Position numbers and translations under genes: made by a program
NCBI RefSeq assembly: GCF_003491325.1
Contig: NZ_CP022881.1
Location: 2,294,001-2,358,000, forward strand
Source of the DNA: Staphylococcus sp. M0911
GTDB taxonomy: Bacteria; Bacillota; Bacilli; Staphylococcales; Staphylococcaceae
Direction of reading: 5' to 3'
Length of the DNA stretch: 64,000 nucleotides
Shown: piece by piece, positions 1-9,729 of the stretch
Position numbering within the stretch: the first letter of the stretch is position 1
How the letters are laid out: each line of letters opens with the position of its first letter
Notes under the pieces: generated by a model
Databases searched by the model: none
The model's input: the letters and a program-made list of their open reading frames with translations, nothing else
What the model was told of the DNA's origin: nothing

Positions 1-482
1 CCACTTCCTACGATAGCAACACTTTGCCCTCTATCCGCTTCAGGATATTTTGGCTTAACCCATCCATTTTCATATGCTTCATCAATAATTGTACGTTCAA
101 TTCCTTTAATAGCTACTGAATTCCGATTAATTTTCATCACACATGATTGTTCGCATGGTGCTGGACATACACGTCCAGTAAATTCTGGAAAATTGTTCGT
201 TTCACTAAGTCTATCGTATGCTGCTTTAAAATCTCCTCGATAAACTAAATCGTTCCATTCCGGAATATAGTTGCCGATGGGGCATCCTATCGTTTCAAAA
301 CCATAGGATAATCCACTTTGACAAAAAGGTGTACCGCAGTCCATACATCTCGCCCCTTGAGTAGATGCATCTTCCTTTGTAAAACGTTGTTGAAATGCAT
401 GATGATTTGAAAGACGATCAATCAAAGACAATTCTGCTAATGCTTGCTTTTCATATTTCATAAACCCTTTAAATTCGCCCAT
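1..482 (-). CDS. gltD: Glutamate synthase small subunit, N-terminal part (runs off the window)
   Basis: This is the amino-terminal 160 residues of the NADPH-glutamate synthase beta subunit; the C-terminus lies outside the window. The start (MGEFKGFMKYEKQ) is preceded by GAGGGATTATC. Two cysteine clusters typical of the family's N-terminal Fe-S domain are visible: a CMDCGTPFCQ segment and a later CPAPCEQSC segment. The visible part ends in the VAIVGSG start of the FAD-binding Rossmann fold. In this family the subunit takes electrons from NADPH and passes them to the large subunit. It begins 15 nt after the gltB stop, so the two genes form one operon transcribed leftward under gltC control. Confidence 0.95.
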   Translation of the reverse strand, partial: MGEFKGFMKYEKQALAELSLIDRLSNHHAFQQRFTKEDASTQGARCMDCGTPFCQSGLSYGFETIGCPIGNYIPEWNDLVYRGDFKAAYDRLSETNNFPEFTGRVCPAPCEQSCVMKINRNSVAIKGIERTIIDEAYENGWVKPKYPEADRGQSVAIVGS

Positions 483-497
483 GATAATCCCTCTTTC

Positions 498-3400
498 TTA
501 ATAAACTACTGCTGGTTTTAATGTCTCATCAACACTTGAACTGTTATCATTAAATGCCGCTAACATAGCATCGTCTTTTCTACTATGTTGACGTAATTGA
601 ATATCAATTTTTTGCATCATTAATTTATAATCTTTAGGTATCACTTTGACAACTAGATTTTTTATGTCATCGAAATGTTGTAATATATCTTGCGCCTTTG
701 AACTATGTGTATATTTCACATGACTCTCAAGCATTTTCTTAATAAACTGCATTTCTTCGTCATACATAACTTCACTAAATTCCAAAGTATTAAGTGCATG
801 TTGCGTCTTAAATTGACTGATATCACTTGGAAATACATAACTTACGCCACCACTCATACCTTGACCGAAGTTCTTTCCTACATCGCCAAGTATTAATACG
901 TGGCCGCCTGTCATATATTCAAGTCCATGATCACCAATACCTTCAACTACCACATCGGCACCACTATTTCTAATACAGAAACGTTCTCCGGCTTTACCAT
1001 TAATAAAAGCTTTACCTTTTGATGCACCATAGAAGCATACGTTTCCTGCTATGATTTCATTTTCACGTAATGAATTAGGTGCTTGTACAATGACTGTACC
1101 ACCTGACAAACCTTTACCGACATAGTCATTGGCATCTCCATTATGATGTATCGTTAATCCTTTTGGCGCAAAAGCAGCCAAACTTTGACCAGCATGGCCA
1201 TCCGTATTAACATAAATCGTATCTTCTGGTAATCCTTTTTCCCCATATTGTTTAGCAATCGCACTACCAGTAATCACGCCAACATCACGTTGAACGTTCT
1301 TAATGGTATAACTTCCTGAAAATGCATGACCTGCCTCTATACTTTGTTTGGCATCTGGATATAGATAATTCAAATCAAAACCTTCATCTAATTGGTGATT
1401 CTGTGCTATTTCCTTAGTATTAGGACCATCAGCTATGTTGATTAATCGTTCGATTTCAACAGATGCTGCTTTTGTTCCTGGTTTAATATGAGAAGAACGT
1501 TGTAATAAGTCTGTTCGTCCTACTAATTCTTCAACTGTTCTCAATCCTAATGATGCAAGTATTTCACGTAATTCTTCTGCAATAAAATACATAAAATGTA
1601 CAACATGTTGTGCTTTTCCTTTAAATAAAGCACGTAAATCTTTGTTTTGAGTAGCAACTCCTACTGGACATGTATCCTTATGACAAACACGCATCATAAC
1701 ACATCCCAAAACCACTAAAGGTGCTGTTGCAAATCCAAATTCTTCCGCTCCAAGCGCACATGCATACGCTACATCTTTACCAGTAAGCAATTTACCATCT
1801 GTTTCTAACTTTACTCGACTTCGTAAATCATTTAATTTCAAAGTTTGATGTGTTTCAGCCAAACCTATTTCCCAAGGCACACCCGCATGTTGAATACTAG
1901 TTTTAGGCGAAGCACCTGTTCCACCGTCATAGCCACTGATGACAATTTTATCTGCAAACGCTTTTGCTACCCCTGATGCAATGGTTCCCACACCTGTTTT
2001 CGACACTAATTTAACAGCAATATCCGCTTCTTTATTTGCATTTTTCAAATCATGAATCAATTGCGCTAAATCTTCGATAGAATATATATCATGATGCGGT
2101 GGTGGTGAAATGAGACCGATACCCGGCGTAGATCCTCTTGTTTCGGCAATCCACGGATATACTTTAGAACCAGGTAATTGACCACCCTCACCAGGTTTAG
2201 CACCTTGTGCTACTTTAATCTGTATTTCCTTTGCATGTTGTAAGTAGTCATTCGTTACGCCAAATCTTCCAGAGGCAACTTGTTTAATTGCGCTAATTTT
2301 ATTACTACCGTCTTTTTGAGGTTGATAGCGTAAAGGATCTTCTCCACCTTCACCACTGTTACTTTTACCTCCTAGACTGTTCATCGCTTGCGCCAATGTT
2401 TCGTGTGCTTCAGCTGATATAGATCCATAACTCATTGCACCTGTGTTAAAACGTTTAACAATTTCAGAAGCAGGCTCAACTTTTGATATATCAATAGGTT
2501 TACAAGTCTTAAATTCTAATAAATGACGAATAAAATCTTGGCGCTGTTGATTAACCGTATCGGAATATTGTTTGAATAAGTCATAGTCATTATCACGACA
2601 AGCATGCTGTAATAAGAAAATTGTTTTAGGATTATAAGCATGATGCTGTCCTTGTTGTCTCCATTGGAAAGTACTACCAGACGCTAAATAATCTGAATGC
2701 GACTCTTGTCTTGCTTTATTTTCCTCATCAATTTGTTGAATGTTAATACCAGAGATTTTAGATTGTGTCCCTGTAAAATATTTATCAATAACAGTTTGTG
2801 ATATCCCAACCGCTTCAAATATTTGTGCACCTTGATAACTTTGAACTGTTGATATTCCCATTTTAGCCATTACTTTAATAACACCTTCTGATAACACGTT
2901 TGTATACGTTTCGACATTCGATGTTACTGTACCATGTAATTTGCCATCATTTGTGAGTTGTTCAACCGTTCGTTGAGCTAAATATGGCACGATTGCGTTT
3001 GCCCCATAACCTAGTAAGCATGCTACGTGATGCACTTCACGTGTCTCACCAGATTTTGCAACTAAACTTGTTTCCATACGTAAACCTTCGCGTATCAAAC
3101 ATTGATGAACATGGCTCATTGCTAGTAACATTGGCATGGCAAATCCTGATTCTGACGCTAGCAAACTATCGTCTAATACGATAATTTCAGAACCATTTTT
3201 CACATATTGAATCACTTCATCAGATAATCGTTTCAAACTAGTCTCTAAATCATCATGATATATAGTTGAAACATAAGTCGTTTTAAACTTCTCAGTATCA
3301 ATAGCTTCTAATTGAGCCTCTGTTAATACTGGTTTTTTAAGTTGAACACGATGAAGTACTGCTTTATCAGGTTTCAATAGATTGCCTTCGCCACCTAAAT

Positions 3401-4994
3401 AAGACATTTCACTTGTGACAATTTTTTCTCTGTAAGCATCAATAGGTGGATTAGTAACTTGAGCAAATAACTGTTTAAAATAATTAAATAAGCTTTCAGG
3501 TCTATCATTTAATACTGCAATAGGTGCATCATATCCCATAGCACCAATAGGATCTTTCTTCTGCAAAACTAAATCAACGATATACTTATTCATTTCTTCT
3601 TTTGTATACGCAAATTGACGTTGTAGTTTAAATAATGTTTCATCATCATATTCAGTTGAACTGTATTTCACATGATCTATATGCGCTTCATATTTTTCTG
3701 TTTTTAGCCACTCTGCATACGGATGTTCACTAGCAATTTCATATTTCAATTCATTGTTTTCAACAACTTTATTCTTCTTAAAATCGACTAATAATAATTT
3801 TCCAGGATTTAATTGCCCTTTAAACGCAACCTCTGATTCATCAACATCTATTACGCCAACTTCAGAAGAAAAGACGATGAAATTATCTTTCGTGATGGTA
3901 TATCTACCAGGACGCAAACCATTACGGTCTGTTAATGCGCCTATCTTATCCCCATTACAAAATGAAATCATTGTAGGTCCATCCCATGGCTCCATTAAGT
4001 AACTATAAAATTCATAAAACGAACGTACATCTTTGTTATTCGATTTGTTATAGAGCCATGGCTCTGGTATTAATAGCATGGCAGCTTTTTCCGGTTCCAT
4101 TGCCAAAGATAAAAACTCTAATGCATTATCAACGATTGATGAATCACTACCATCTTCATCAACGATACGATGTATTTTATGTTGATCCTCACCAAAAAGT
4201 GTATGTACTAATTTATTTTGACGTGCACGCATCCAATTAACATTACCTTTAATTGTATTAATCTCACCATTATGCATAAGTAGTCGATTAGGATGTGCAC
4301 GTTTCCAACTCGGAAATGTATTTGTACTAAATCTTGAATGTACTAGACCAAGTTTCGATTGATAGGCTTCGTGTGTTAAATCTAAATATAGCCCTTTAAT
4401 TTGATCAGAACGTAGCCATCCTTTATAGACAATGGTTTTGTGAGATAAGCTTGTAAAATATAATTCTATCCCTTCTTGTTCAGCGTAATATTCTATTTGC
4501 TTTCGAGCTAAATAAAGTTGTTTATTTATATCTTCAGCGTGACGAATATCGATAAACACTTGTTGAATAAAAGGCATCGTATCCGCTACATGCTGTGCAA
4601 CTGCCTCTTTATTAACTGGTACATCACGATAACCTATGACACCGAGACCTTCACCTTCAAAATAGTGACTCAACACCGTCTCATGCTTACTTCCAATCAC
4701 ACGTTCTTTTGAAAAAAATAGCCCTACTGCATATTCACCTTCATTGGGTAGTGGTAAATCATGCAACTGTTCAAAGAATTTAAAGGGAATTTCGGTCATG
4801 ATACCTGCACCATCACCAGTCATTCCATCAGCACTGATACCACCTCTATGATCTAATCTACATAACATTTCTAATGATTTTTCAATGACATCGTGTGATC
4901 TAATGTTATCCATATTAGCGTAAAAACCAATACCACAAGCATCATGTTCCTCACGATAATCGTATAATCCCTTTTTTAGCTTCTCATTATACAT
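498..4994 (-). CDS. gltB: Glutamate synthase large subunit
   Basis: Ferredoxin/NADPH-type glutamate synthase alpha chain of about 1498 residues, normal length for the family. It makes two glutamates from glutamine and 2-oxoglutarate. The start follows the GGGAG site at 8 nt (MYNEKLKKG); an in-frame GTG three codons earlier is too close to that site. HDACGIGF near the N-terminus carries the Cys that becomes the N-terminal nucleophile of the class II glutaminase domain. The FMN-binding synthase domain holds GEGGEDP, KPGEGGQLPG and GYDGGTGASP, and the CHKDTCPVGVA segment carries Fe-S cysteines. The C-terminal GXGXG beta-helix domain follows (GHAGQS, GKGLSGG, GQGMSGG). It is the first gene of gltBD, divergent from its regulator. 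Confidence 0.97.
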   Translation of the reverse strand: MYNEKLKKGLYDYREEHDACGIGFYANMDNIRSHDVIEKSLEMLCRLDHRGGISADGMTGDGAGIMTEIPFKFFEQLHDLPLPNEGEYAVGLFFSKERVIGSKHETVLSHYFEGEGLGVIGYRDVPVNKEAVAQHVADTMPFIQQVFIDIRHAEDINKQLYLARKQIEYYAEQEGIELYFTSLSHKTIVYKGWLRSDQIKGLYLDLTHEAYQSKLGLVHSRFSTNTFPSWKRAHPNRLLMHNGEINTIKGNVNWMRARQNKLVHTLFGEDQHKIHRIVDEDGSDSSIVDNALEFLSLAMEPEKAAMLLIPEPWLYNKSNNKDVRSFYEFYSYLMEPWDGPTMISFCNGDKIGALTDRNGLRPGRYTITKDNFIVFSSEVGVIDVDESEVAFKGQLNPGKLLLVDFKKNKVVENNELKYEIASEHPYAEWLKTEKYEAHIDHVKYSSTEYDDETLFKLQRQFAYTKEEMNKYIVDLVLQKKDPIGAMGYDAPIAVLNDRPESLFNYFKQLFAQVTNPPIDAYREKIVTSEMSYLGGEGNLLKPDKAVLHRVQLKKPVLTEAQLEAIDTEKFKTTYVSTIYHDDLETSLKRLSDEVIQYVKNGSEIIVLDDSLLASESGFAMPMLLAMSHVHQCLIREGLRMETSLVAKSGETREVHHVACLLGYGANAIVPYLAQRTVEQLTNDGKLHGTVTSNVETYTNVLSEGVIKVMAKMGISTVQSYQGAQIFEAVGISQTVIDKYFTGTQSKISGINIQQIDEENKARQESHSDYLASGSTFQWRQQGQHHAYNPKTIFLLQHACRDNDYDLFKQYSDTVNQQRQDFIRHLLEFKTCKPIDISKVEPASEIVKRFNTGAMSYGSISAEAHETLAQAMNSLGGKSNSGEGGEDPLRYQPQKDGSNKISAIKQVASGRFGVTNDYLQHAKEIQIKVAQGAKPGEGGQLPGSKVYPWIAETRGSTPGIGLISPPPHHDIYSIEDLAQLIHDLKNANKEADIAVKLVSKTGVGTIASGVAKAFADKIVISGYDGGTGASPKTSIQHAGVPWEIGLAETHQTLKLNDLRSRVKLETDGKLLTGKDVAYACALGAEEFGFATAPLVVLGCVMMRVCHKDTCPVGVATQNKDLRALFKGKAQHVVHFMYFIAEELREILASLGLRTVEELVGRTDLLQRSSHIKPGTKAASVEIERLINIADGPNTKEIAQNHQLDEGFDLNYLYPDAKQSIEAGHAFSGSYTIKNVQRDVGVITGSAIAKQYGEKGLPEDTIYVNTDGHAGQSLAAFAPKGLTIHHNGDANDYVGKGLSGGTVIVQAPNSLRENEIIAGNVCFYGASKGKAFINGKAGERFCIRNSGADVVVEGIGDHGLEYMTGGHVLILGDVGKNFGQGMSGGVSYVFPSDISQFKTQHALNTLEFSEVMYDEEMQFIKKMLESHVKYTHSSKAQDILQHFDDIKNLVVKVIPKDYKLMMQKIDIQLRQHSRKDDAMLAAFNDNSSSVDETLKPAVVY

Positions 4995-5045
4995 GATGCA
5001 CACTCCCTTTTAGAATTTTCTGACAATTAATATTTAGTAATCATT

Positions 5046-5074
5046 AATATAATGTAATTGTTTCATCTGTTCAA
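5046..5074 (-). promoter_or_regulatory. gltB promoter (sigma-A type)
   Basis: Read on the minus strand there is TTGAAC, a 17-bp spacer, then TATATT. The expected start of transcription is near 5039, leaving a leader of about 45 nt before gltB. The palindrome at 5083-5101 lies just upstream of the -35, the usual place for a LysR activator. Confidence 0.6.
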
Positions 5075-5082
5075 TATATAAA

Positions 5083-5101
5083 TTAGATAATATTTATCTA
5101 A
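5083..5101. promoter_or_regulatory. Candidate GltC operator (perfect palindrome)
   Basis: TTAGATAA-TAT-TTATCTAA is a perfect inverted repeat with 8-bp arms and a 3-bp centre. It fits the T-N11-A dyad class bound by LysR regulators. It sits between the gltB promoter and the probable gltC -10 (TATAAT at 5130-5135), so one site could activate gltB and repress gltC. The binding assignment is inferred from position. Confidence 0.55.
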
Positions 5102-5191
5102 AAATTAGAACAATTAACAACCAAACTGTTATAATAAGTGTCAAATGTAATGTTGGATAAGTTGCAGAAGTAGCTAAAAGTGAGGATTGAA

Positions 5192-6070
5192 ATGATGGAA
5201 ATCAAACAACTTAAATATTTTGTAGAAGTAGCTAAACGAGAACATATTTCTGAAGCTGCATTAGAATTAAATATTGCCCAATCAGCCATAAGTCGTCAAA
5301 TGACTCAGTTAGAAAAAGAATTAAACGTTAACTTATTTAAAAGACAAGGACGAAATATCTTATTAACATCTGAAGGCAAACAACTATTAACGGAAGCCAC
5401 TAAAATATTGGATCAATTAGATCAAACAATACAATTATTTCAACATCAACAGACATTAAGTAATCAGAAGATATTTTTATCCTATAGTGAAAGTGAAGCT
5501 TCCCATAAATTAGGTCGCCTCATTCAAATCTTTGAAGAACAATCAGAAAGTCAAGTTATCCCTAATTTGAGTCAAGACAATGACATTTTGGATAACGTAT
5601 TAAAAGGAGAAATAGATATAGGGATCCTTGAACTGACTGATGAAATTAAGCAACATTCTGATTTAAATATGACTGCTTTATTCGAAGAACATTATAATTT
5701 ATATACTAACAAGAGAGACCCTATCGCCTTAACACTGCAACCTCATTTATCTCAATTGCATTTACAAAATGTCTTTTGTCTAACCGTGTTACCAAAATCA
5801 ATTAAAGAAAAATTACCTTCAGACATACGTACAATATCAGATAAACAATTAGCTCAATACCTTTTAAAAAAAGAAAGAGGTGTTTTGATTACACCTCAAA
5901 ATATTTCTTTAGATAGTCCTTCAAATGAATGGATTAAAATACCTCTCAGTCACACTGAAATAAAACGTACGATTTGTGTGATTACTAAAAAAGGAAATCA
6001 TAAACCCGATTTACCTGTTGCTTTACAAACGATACAAGTATTGTTTAATAAAACATCTACGTACCATTAA
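5192..6070 (+). CDS. gltC: LysR-family regulator of glutamate synthase
   Basis: LysR-type transcriptional regulator of 292 residues (290 if the second Met is used). The N-terminal winged helix-turn-helix reads MEIKQLKYFVEVAK...AQSAISRQMTQLEKEL, the typical LysR recognition region, followed by an effector-binding domain. GAGG lies 6 nt before the first ATG; the upstream in-frame GTG overlaps that site and was rejected. It is divergent from gltBD, which is the standard arrangement for GltC, the activator of glutamate synthase genes in Bacillus and staphylococci. The effector domain ends in a basic tail before the stop. No other LysR target is visible nearby. Confidence 0.92.
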   Translation: MMEIKQLKYFVEVAKREHISEAALELNIAQSAISRQMTQLEKELNVNLFKRQGRNILLTSEGKQLLTEATKILDQLDQTIQLFQHQQTLSNQKIFLSYSESEASHKLGRLIQIFEEQSESQVIPNLSQDNDILDNVLKGEIDIGILELTDEIKQHSDLNMTALFEEHYNLYTNKRDPIALTLQPHLSQLHLQNVFCLTVLPKSIKEKLPSDIRTISDKQLAQYLLKKERGVLITPQNISLDSPSNEWIKIPLSHTEIKRTICVITKKGNHKPDLPVALQTIQVLFNKTSTYH

Positions 6071-6189
6071 ATATAAGGTCAAGTTAGGATTAACAGTATT
6101 CAAAAGGTCGCTTCGGTTTATTTTTGAAATCTAATTTAATTAAGCGTATAATCATTCTATTATTTCATAGAAGAATTGGGGTTTATTGA

Positions 6190-7302
6190 ATGCAATTCAA
6201 TACTTTTTTCAAAAATAAATTTTATTGGGTCGTTATGGCATTCATCATCATATTTTTAGGTTTATTTATATTCACTTTCTTTAATGAAAAATGTTATCAA
6301 ATGCCTATCGGTAAAATAACAGATGTTCAAAGATTGAGCACACAACATGTATCTGACGATCAACATAACAAAGACATCAAATACAAAGACCGACTTACCG
6401 TTAGAATATTAAACGGTAAATTTGAAGGTAAATCAACAACAATCACTAACGAGTTTGTTAAATCACAAGTTGATTCAGAACGTTTTACTAAAAACGATAA
6501 AGTTTTATTACATATTTCTAAAAATCCGAGCGACGCCGATATCATTGAGAAAAAGCGCGATGGATTAGTCGTTCTTATCACAGGCATTTTCTTCATCACG
6601 ATATTAATTGTAGGCAGACAAGTAGGTTTACAATCGATACTTTCACTCATCTTGAACTCAATCGCAGTTTTAGGTGCGATTTATATTCATTATCAAATGC
6701 CAAATACGAGTTTATTCACATTGATGGTTATAGCAATGATTGTTTCAACAACATTGACTCTATTACTAGTTACAGGCTGGCGAATGCGAACACTGATTAC
6801 CATTGTTTCTACACTTGTAGGTACGTTTCTTTGTATAGGTATCGCTGAGTTAGTTATACGATTCACTCATGGCAATGGTATTAAATATGAAACAATGAGT
6901 TTTTTAACCTTACCACCGAAAGAGGTCTTTTTAGCTTCAGTATTAATTGGTTCACTTGGAGCTGTTATGGACGTTGCAATCACTATTGCTAGTGGGATGA
7001 ATGAGATATTGCAACGAACACCTCAAATTAGTATGAGGAGATGGGCCCTAGCAGGTAGACATATTGGCCAAGATATTATGGGGACGATGACAAACATTTT
7101 ATTATTCTCTTATTTATCTGGTAGTTTACCTATGTTTCTCATATATTTAAAAAATGCCAATACCATTACATATACCATTTCTATGAATTGGTCATTAGAA
7201 GTTGCTCGTGCATTGATAGGGGGTATTGGGATTGTTTTAACCATCCCAACCACTATCGGTTTAATGGAATTATGGCTTAAAATGCGAGGTGAAAATCGAT
7301 GA
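6190..7302 (+). CDS. YibE/F-family multipass membrane protein
   Basis: 370-residue membrane protein of the YibE/F family. One N-terminal transmembrane helix is followed by an extracytoplasmic domain (residues ~40-115) and then a block of about seven hydrophobic helices. The family signature is visible around DVAITIASGMNE, and near GRHIGQDIMGTMTNILLFSY. A GGGG ribosome site precedes the ATG. Its last four bases overlap the next gene, which belongs to the same family, so the two are translationally coupled and may form a heteromeric complex. Biochemical function of the family is not established; a transport role is only a guess. Confidence 0.85.
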   Translation: MQFNTFFKNKFYWVVMAFIIIFLGLFIFTFFNEKCYQMPIGKITDVQRLSTQHVSDDQHNKDIKYKDRLTVRILNGKFEGKSTTITNEFVKSQVDSERFTKNDKVLLHISKNPSDADIIEKKRDGLVVLITGIFFITILIVGRQVGLQSILSLILNSIAVLGAIYIHYQMPNTSLFTLMVIAMIVSTTLTLLLVTGWRMRTLITIVSTLVGTFLCIGIAELVIRFTHGNGIKYETMSFLTLPPKEVFLASVLIGSLGAVMDVAITIASGMNEILQRTPQISMRRWALAGRHIGQDIMGTMTNILLFSYLSGSLPMFLIYLKNANTITYTISMNWSLEVARALIGGIGIVLTIPTTIGLMELWLKMRGENR

Positions 7303-8063
7303 GTGCAATAACAATATTAGGCTTGATATTACTAGTGCTGATGATTATTTTCGGAGGTAAAAAAGGACTCGTGTCATTTGCGACATTATTTTTAAACTTC
7401 ATCGTTTTAGTCATTAGTATCTTAATGATTATTTTTGGTGTACCGATATATATCACAACTATGATATTCTGTATCGTTGTCGCAGCATGTAATCTATTCG
7501 TGTTAAATGGGTACGATGTTAAAACACAAGCCGCATTTATAGGTACAATCATCACAACGCTTATATTAATTCTAGCTATATATATTTCAGTGAACGTAGG
7601 CCATTTACAAGGCTTCGCGACAGAACAACAAGACGAAACATATGTATACTCTATGAATATCGGCATCGATATGGTTCAATTCATGATATTTACTATTGTG
7701 CTTGCTGTGATCGCTGCTGTCATTGATTTAGCTATCACCATCAGTTCACCCATGTATGAATTAAATGATACTAACCCAAATTTAAGTCAACATCAATTAT
7801 TTCAATCAGGCATGCGTGTAGGTAGAGAAATTCTAGCAACATCTGCAAACACTATATATTTAGCTTATTTCGGAGGCCAATTGACATTATTCTTTTGGTT
7901 CTTCAAATTAAATTATTCATTTGGTCATATTATCAACTCGAAAATCTTTGCCCAAGAATTTATTTCAATTCTATTCGGAGGTATTGCTGTTGCTATTAGT
8001 ATTCCTATCACAGCTTGGGTAACTGCTTTTTTAATTAAAAGACAATCAACTGCTATCAAATAA
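7299..8063 (+). CDS. YibE/F-family membrane protein, short partner
   Basis: 254-residue integral membrane protein with the same conserved C-terminal core as the preceding gene: DLAITISSPMYELN followed by GMRVGREILATSANTIYLAYFGG. It lacks the extracytoplasmic domain of its partner. The ATG overlaps the upstream stop (ATGA), with the ribosome site GAGGTG inside the upstream coding sequence. Paired long and short YibE/F genes are common in Firmicutes. The function is unknown, and a rho-independent terminator follows directly. Confidence 0.85.
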   Translation: MSAITILGLILLVLMIIFGGKKGLVSFATLFLNFIVLVISILMIIFGVPIYITTMIFCIVVAACNLFVLNGYDVKTQAAFIGTIITTLILILAIYISVNVGHLQGFATEQQDETYVYSMNIGIDMVQFMIFTIVLAVIAAVIDLAITISSPMYELNDTNPNLSQHQLFQSGMRVGREILATSANTIYLAYFGGQLTLFFWFFKLNYSFGHIINSKIFAQEFISILFGGIAVAISIPITAWVTAFLIKRQSTAIK

Positions 8064-8068
8064 AATGA

Positions 8069-8115
8069 AGCAGCATATAAGGAGGTTGTTACAAACGTCC
8101 TATATGCTGCTTTTT
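8069..8115. terminator. Bidirectional rho-independent terminator
   Basis: AGCAGCATATA and TATATGCTGCT are 11-bp arms around a 21-nt loop, with T5 on the plus side and AT-rich sequence on the other. It separates the YibE/F pair from the convergent GNAT gene. Confidence 0.85.
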
Positions 8116-8578
8116 ATAATGGATATGACATTACATACACAGGCTTCCCTATCATCGTTGACTCACCTATATGATAATATCCAGCTTGTTCATATAAATG
8201 GATGGCTCTTGGATTATCGATGTTTACAGTCAATACAATTTCATTGATATGTGGATAGAAATGCTTTATATAAGTACTCAGTTGATGGATGACATGTTTC
8301 CCTACACCTTTACCCCTGTATCGTGCATCAACAGTAAATGATCTAAAGAAAATCGCTTTTGGATTAGTAGAATATGGTGCTGGTCCATCTCCTTCATGTA
8401 AAGTGAAAAATGCAACACACTGTTGTCCTTCCATAACCAATGTTGGATATCTATTTTCATTCGTTTTAGCAGACTCCAAGTTTTCCAACGGTGTTTTTGT
8501 ATAGCGTGAATCTTCTTCAGAGAGTTGTATTGATTGAACAGCTTCAAAAAATTGTGGTTGATATGCTTTTATTTCCAT
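8114..8578 (-). CDS. GNAT-family N-acetyltransferase
   Basis: 154-residue acetyltransferase of the GNAT superfamily. Motif A is visible as FTVDARYRGKGVGKHVIHQL (acetyl-CoA pyrophosphate loop, R/QxxGxG/A), and motif B as NPRAIHLYEQAGY. The chosen start (MEIKAYQPQFF) follows AAAGGAGA at 5 nt; an upstream in-frame Met would put the start inside the preceding gene's tail. It lies 11 nt after the NUDIX gene, so the two are probably cotranscribed. The substrate cannot be predicted. Confidence 0.88.
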   Translation of the reverse strand: MEIKAYQPQFFEAVQSIQLSEEDSRYTKTPLENLESAKTNENRYPTLVMEGQQCVAFFTLHEGDGPAPYSTNPKAIFFRSFTVDARYRGKGVGKHVIHQLSTYIKHFYPHINEIVLTVNIDNPRAIHLYEQAGYYHIGESTMIGKPVYVMSYPL

Positions 8579-8589
8579 ATTGTCTCCTT

Positions 8590-8976
8590 TTATTGACCTG
8601 ACATTTCTTTTATCCAAGTTAAAACTGCTGGTGCAATATACTCTGAATCATTTTTATCAAACCACTTAATATCAGTAATTTCATTATGCGTATGTATCTT
8701 ATCCCAATTAATTGATACTGTTGCTCGATAGCCATTTAACTCTGTTAACATATTTTCTTGAGGATATGCTTTTCCAACGACTGTACCTATATAAGACAAT
8801 TCTTTATCTGACAGTTCTAGCTTTAATTCTTCTTTCAATTCTCTTTTTAAAGCTTGTAATTGTGTTTCTCCTTCATCAATTTTACCACCCGGGAAATAAT
8901 ATTTTTCACGATGACGTACTTGTACAAGTAATATTTGATCTTCTGTTTCCTCTACTAAGCAAACACATTTAATCAT
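8590..8976 (-). CDS. NUDIX hydrolase
   Basis: 128-residue NUDIX enzyme. The Nudix box is complete: GGKIDEGE followed seven residues later by RELKEEL, giving the GX5EX7REUXEEXG(U) metal and pyrophosphate site at about residues 31-53. The start is preceded by AAAGGAG. Such enzymes hydrolyse nucleoside diphosphates linked to another moiety; the short single-domain form resembles 8-oxo-dGTPase/MutT-type housecleaning enzymes, but the substrate is not readable. It leads a two-gene unit with the GNAT gene. Confidence 0.9.
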   Translation of the reverse strand: MIKCVCLVEETEDQILLVQVRHREKYYFPGGKIDEGETQLQALKRELKEELKLELSDKELSYIGTVVGKAYPQENMLTELNGYRATVSINWDKIHTHNEITDIKWFDKNDSEYIAPAVLTWIKEMSGQ

Positions 8977-9168
8977 AACTTAACTCCTTTCTGCAAATAC
9001 TTCTAACATCAAAATATATTTAGTTTTATGTTATCATAATTTCGCAAAATCTTTCTCCTCATCATTTTATAAATTTTAGTGTATAATCAATAGAATATGG
9101 GTAATCAATATTAATAACTATGTTTGAATTGGGATAAAGTAACACCCAAATGCATTGGAGGTAAAATA

Positions 9169-9438
9169 ATGGCAAAAAAATCAAGCGCAACACGCTTATC
9201 AAATTTATTCGGAATCGCAGGATTTATTGTTGATGGCTATAATGGTATTAAATATGATGCTAAAAATAAGCAACTCGTATACTTATCATTGGGCCTAAGT
9301 ACATTAGGTACATTATTAGATTTTTATGTATCTATTAAATCTCCTTATAAATTCCGTAAATTAGGTGCATTAGTATCATTCGCTATTAATGGTGCACGTT
9401 TATTTACAAGCTTTAGAAAAGTAAAAAATGAATACTAA
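9169..9438 (+). CDS. Small conserved staphylococcal membrane protein
   Basis: 89-residue basic protein starting MAKKSSATRLSNLFG, with GGAGG 8 nt upstream; in-frame upstream codons are not preceded by a ribosome site. Two weakly hydrophobic stretches are visible (LFGIAGFIVDGY and LVYLSLGLSTLGTLLDFYVSI), with a basic C-terminal tail. No known domain is recognised. It is monocistronic, with a terminator 33 nt downstream. Function unknown. Confidence 0.75.
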   Translation: MAKKSSATRLSNLFGIAGFIVDGYNGIKYDAKNKQLVYLSLGLSTLGTLLDFYVSIKSPYKFRKLGALVSFAINGARLFTSFRKVKNEY

Positions 9439-9471
9439 ACATATTCTTTTTATATAAATTAAGATAGTAAT

Positions 9472-9506
9472 AGTCTGAGTTCTCATGTGAGGATTCAGAC
9501 TTTTTT
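9472..9506 (+). terminator. Rho-independent terminator
   Basis: AGTCTGA and TCAGACT arms with a CTC/GAG inner stem are followed by TTTTTT. It ends the small membrane protein gene. The remaining ~220 bp up to the next gene is AT-rich; only the GAAAGGAG ribosome site is clear. Confidence 0.85.
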
Positions 9507-9729
9507 AATTAAACCTTTAACCTCATCACACTCAAAATCACACGTTGTTATATGTGGTATGTTCATAAAATTTATAAATACTTCAATTCTGTAGATTTAT
9601 AAATATCAAAATATTTGTAATTCTTATTCATAGACATTAACATGACAATAATTCAAAGTTATTATGTTTCATATTTCACAAAGTATAAATTAACGAATCG
9701 CTGCGGTATTACTGAAAGGAGTTTACCAA

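Noticed and set aside
6097..6128. Terminator after gltC (TCAAAA...TTTTGA)
   Set aside because: Only a 6-bp AT-rich stem with no GC core or proper U-tract; too weak to list.
7277..7666. 129-codon minus-strand frame within the YibE/F genes
   Set aside because: Antisense shadow of a well-supported membrane protein; no ribosome site.
8065..8247. 60-codon plus-strand frame after the YibE/F pair
   Set aside because: It begins inside the terminator and is antisense to the GNAT gene.
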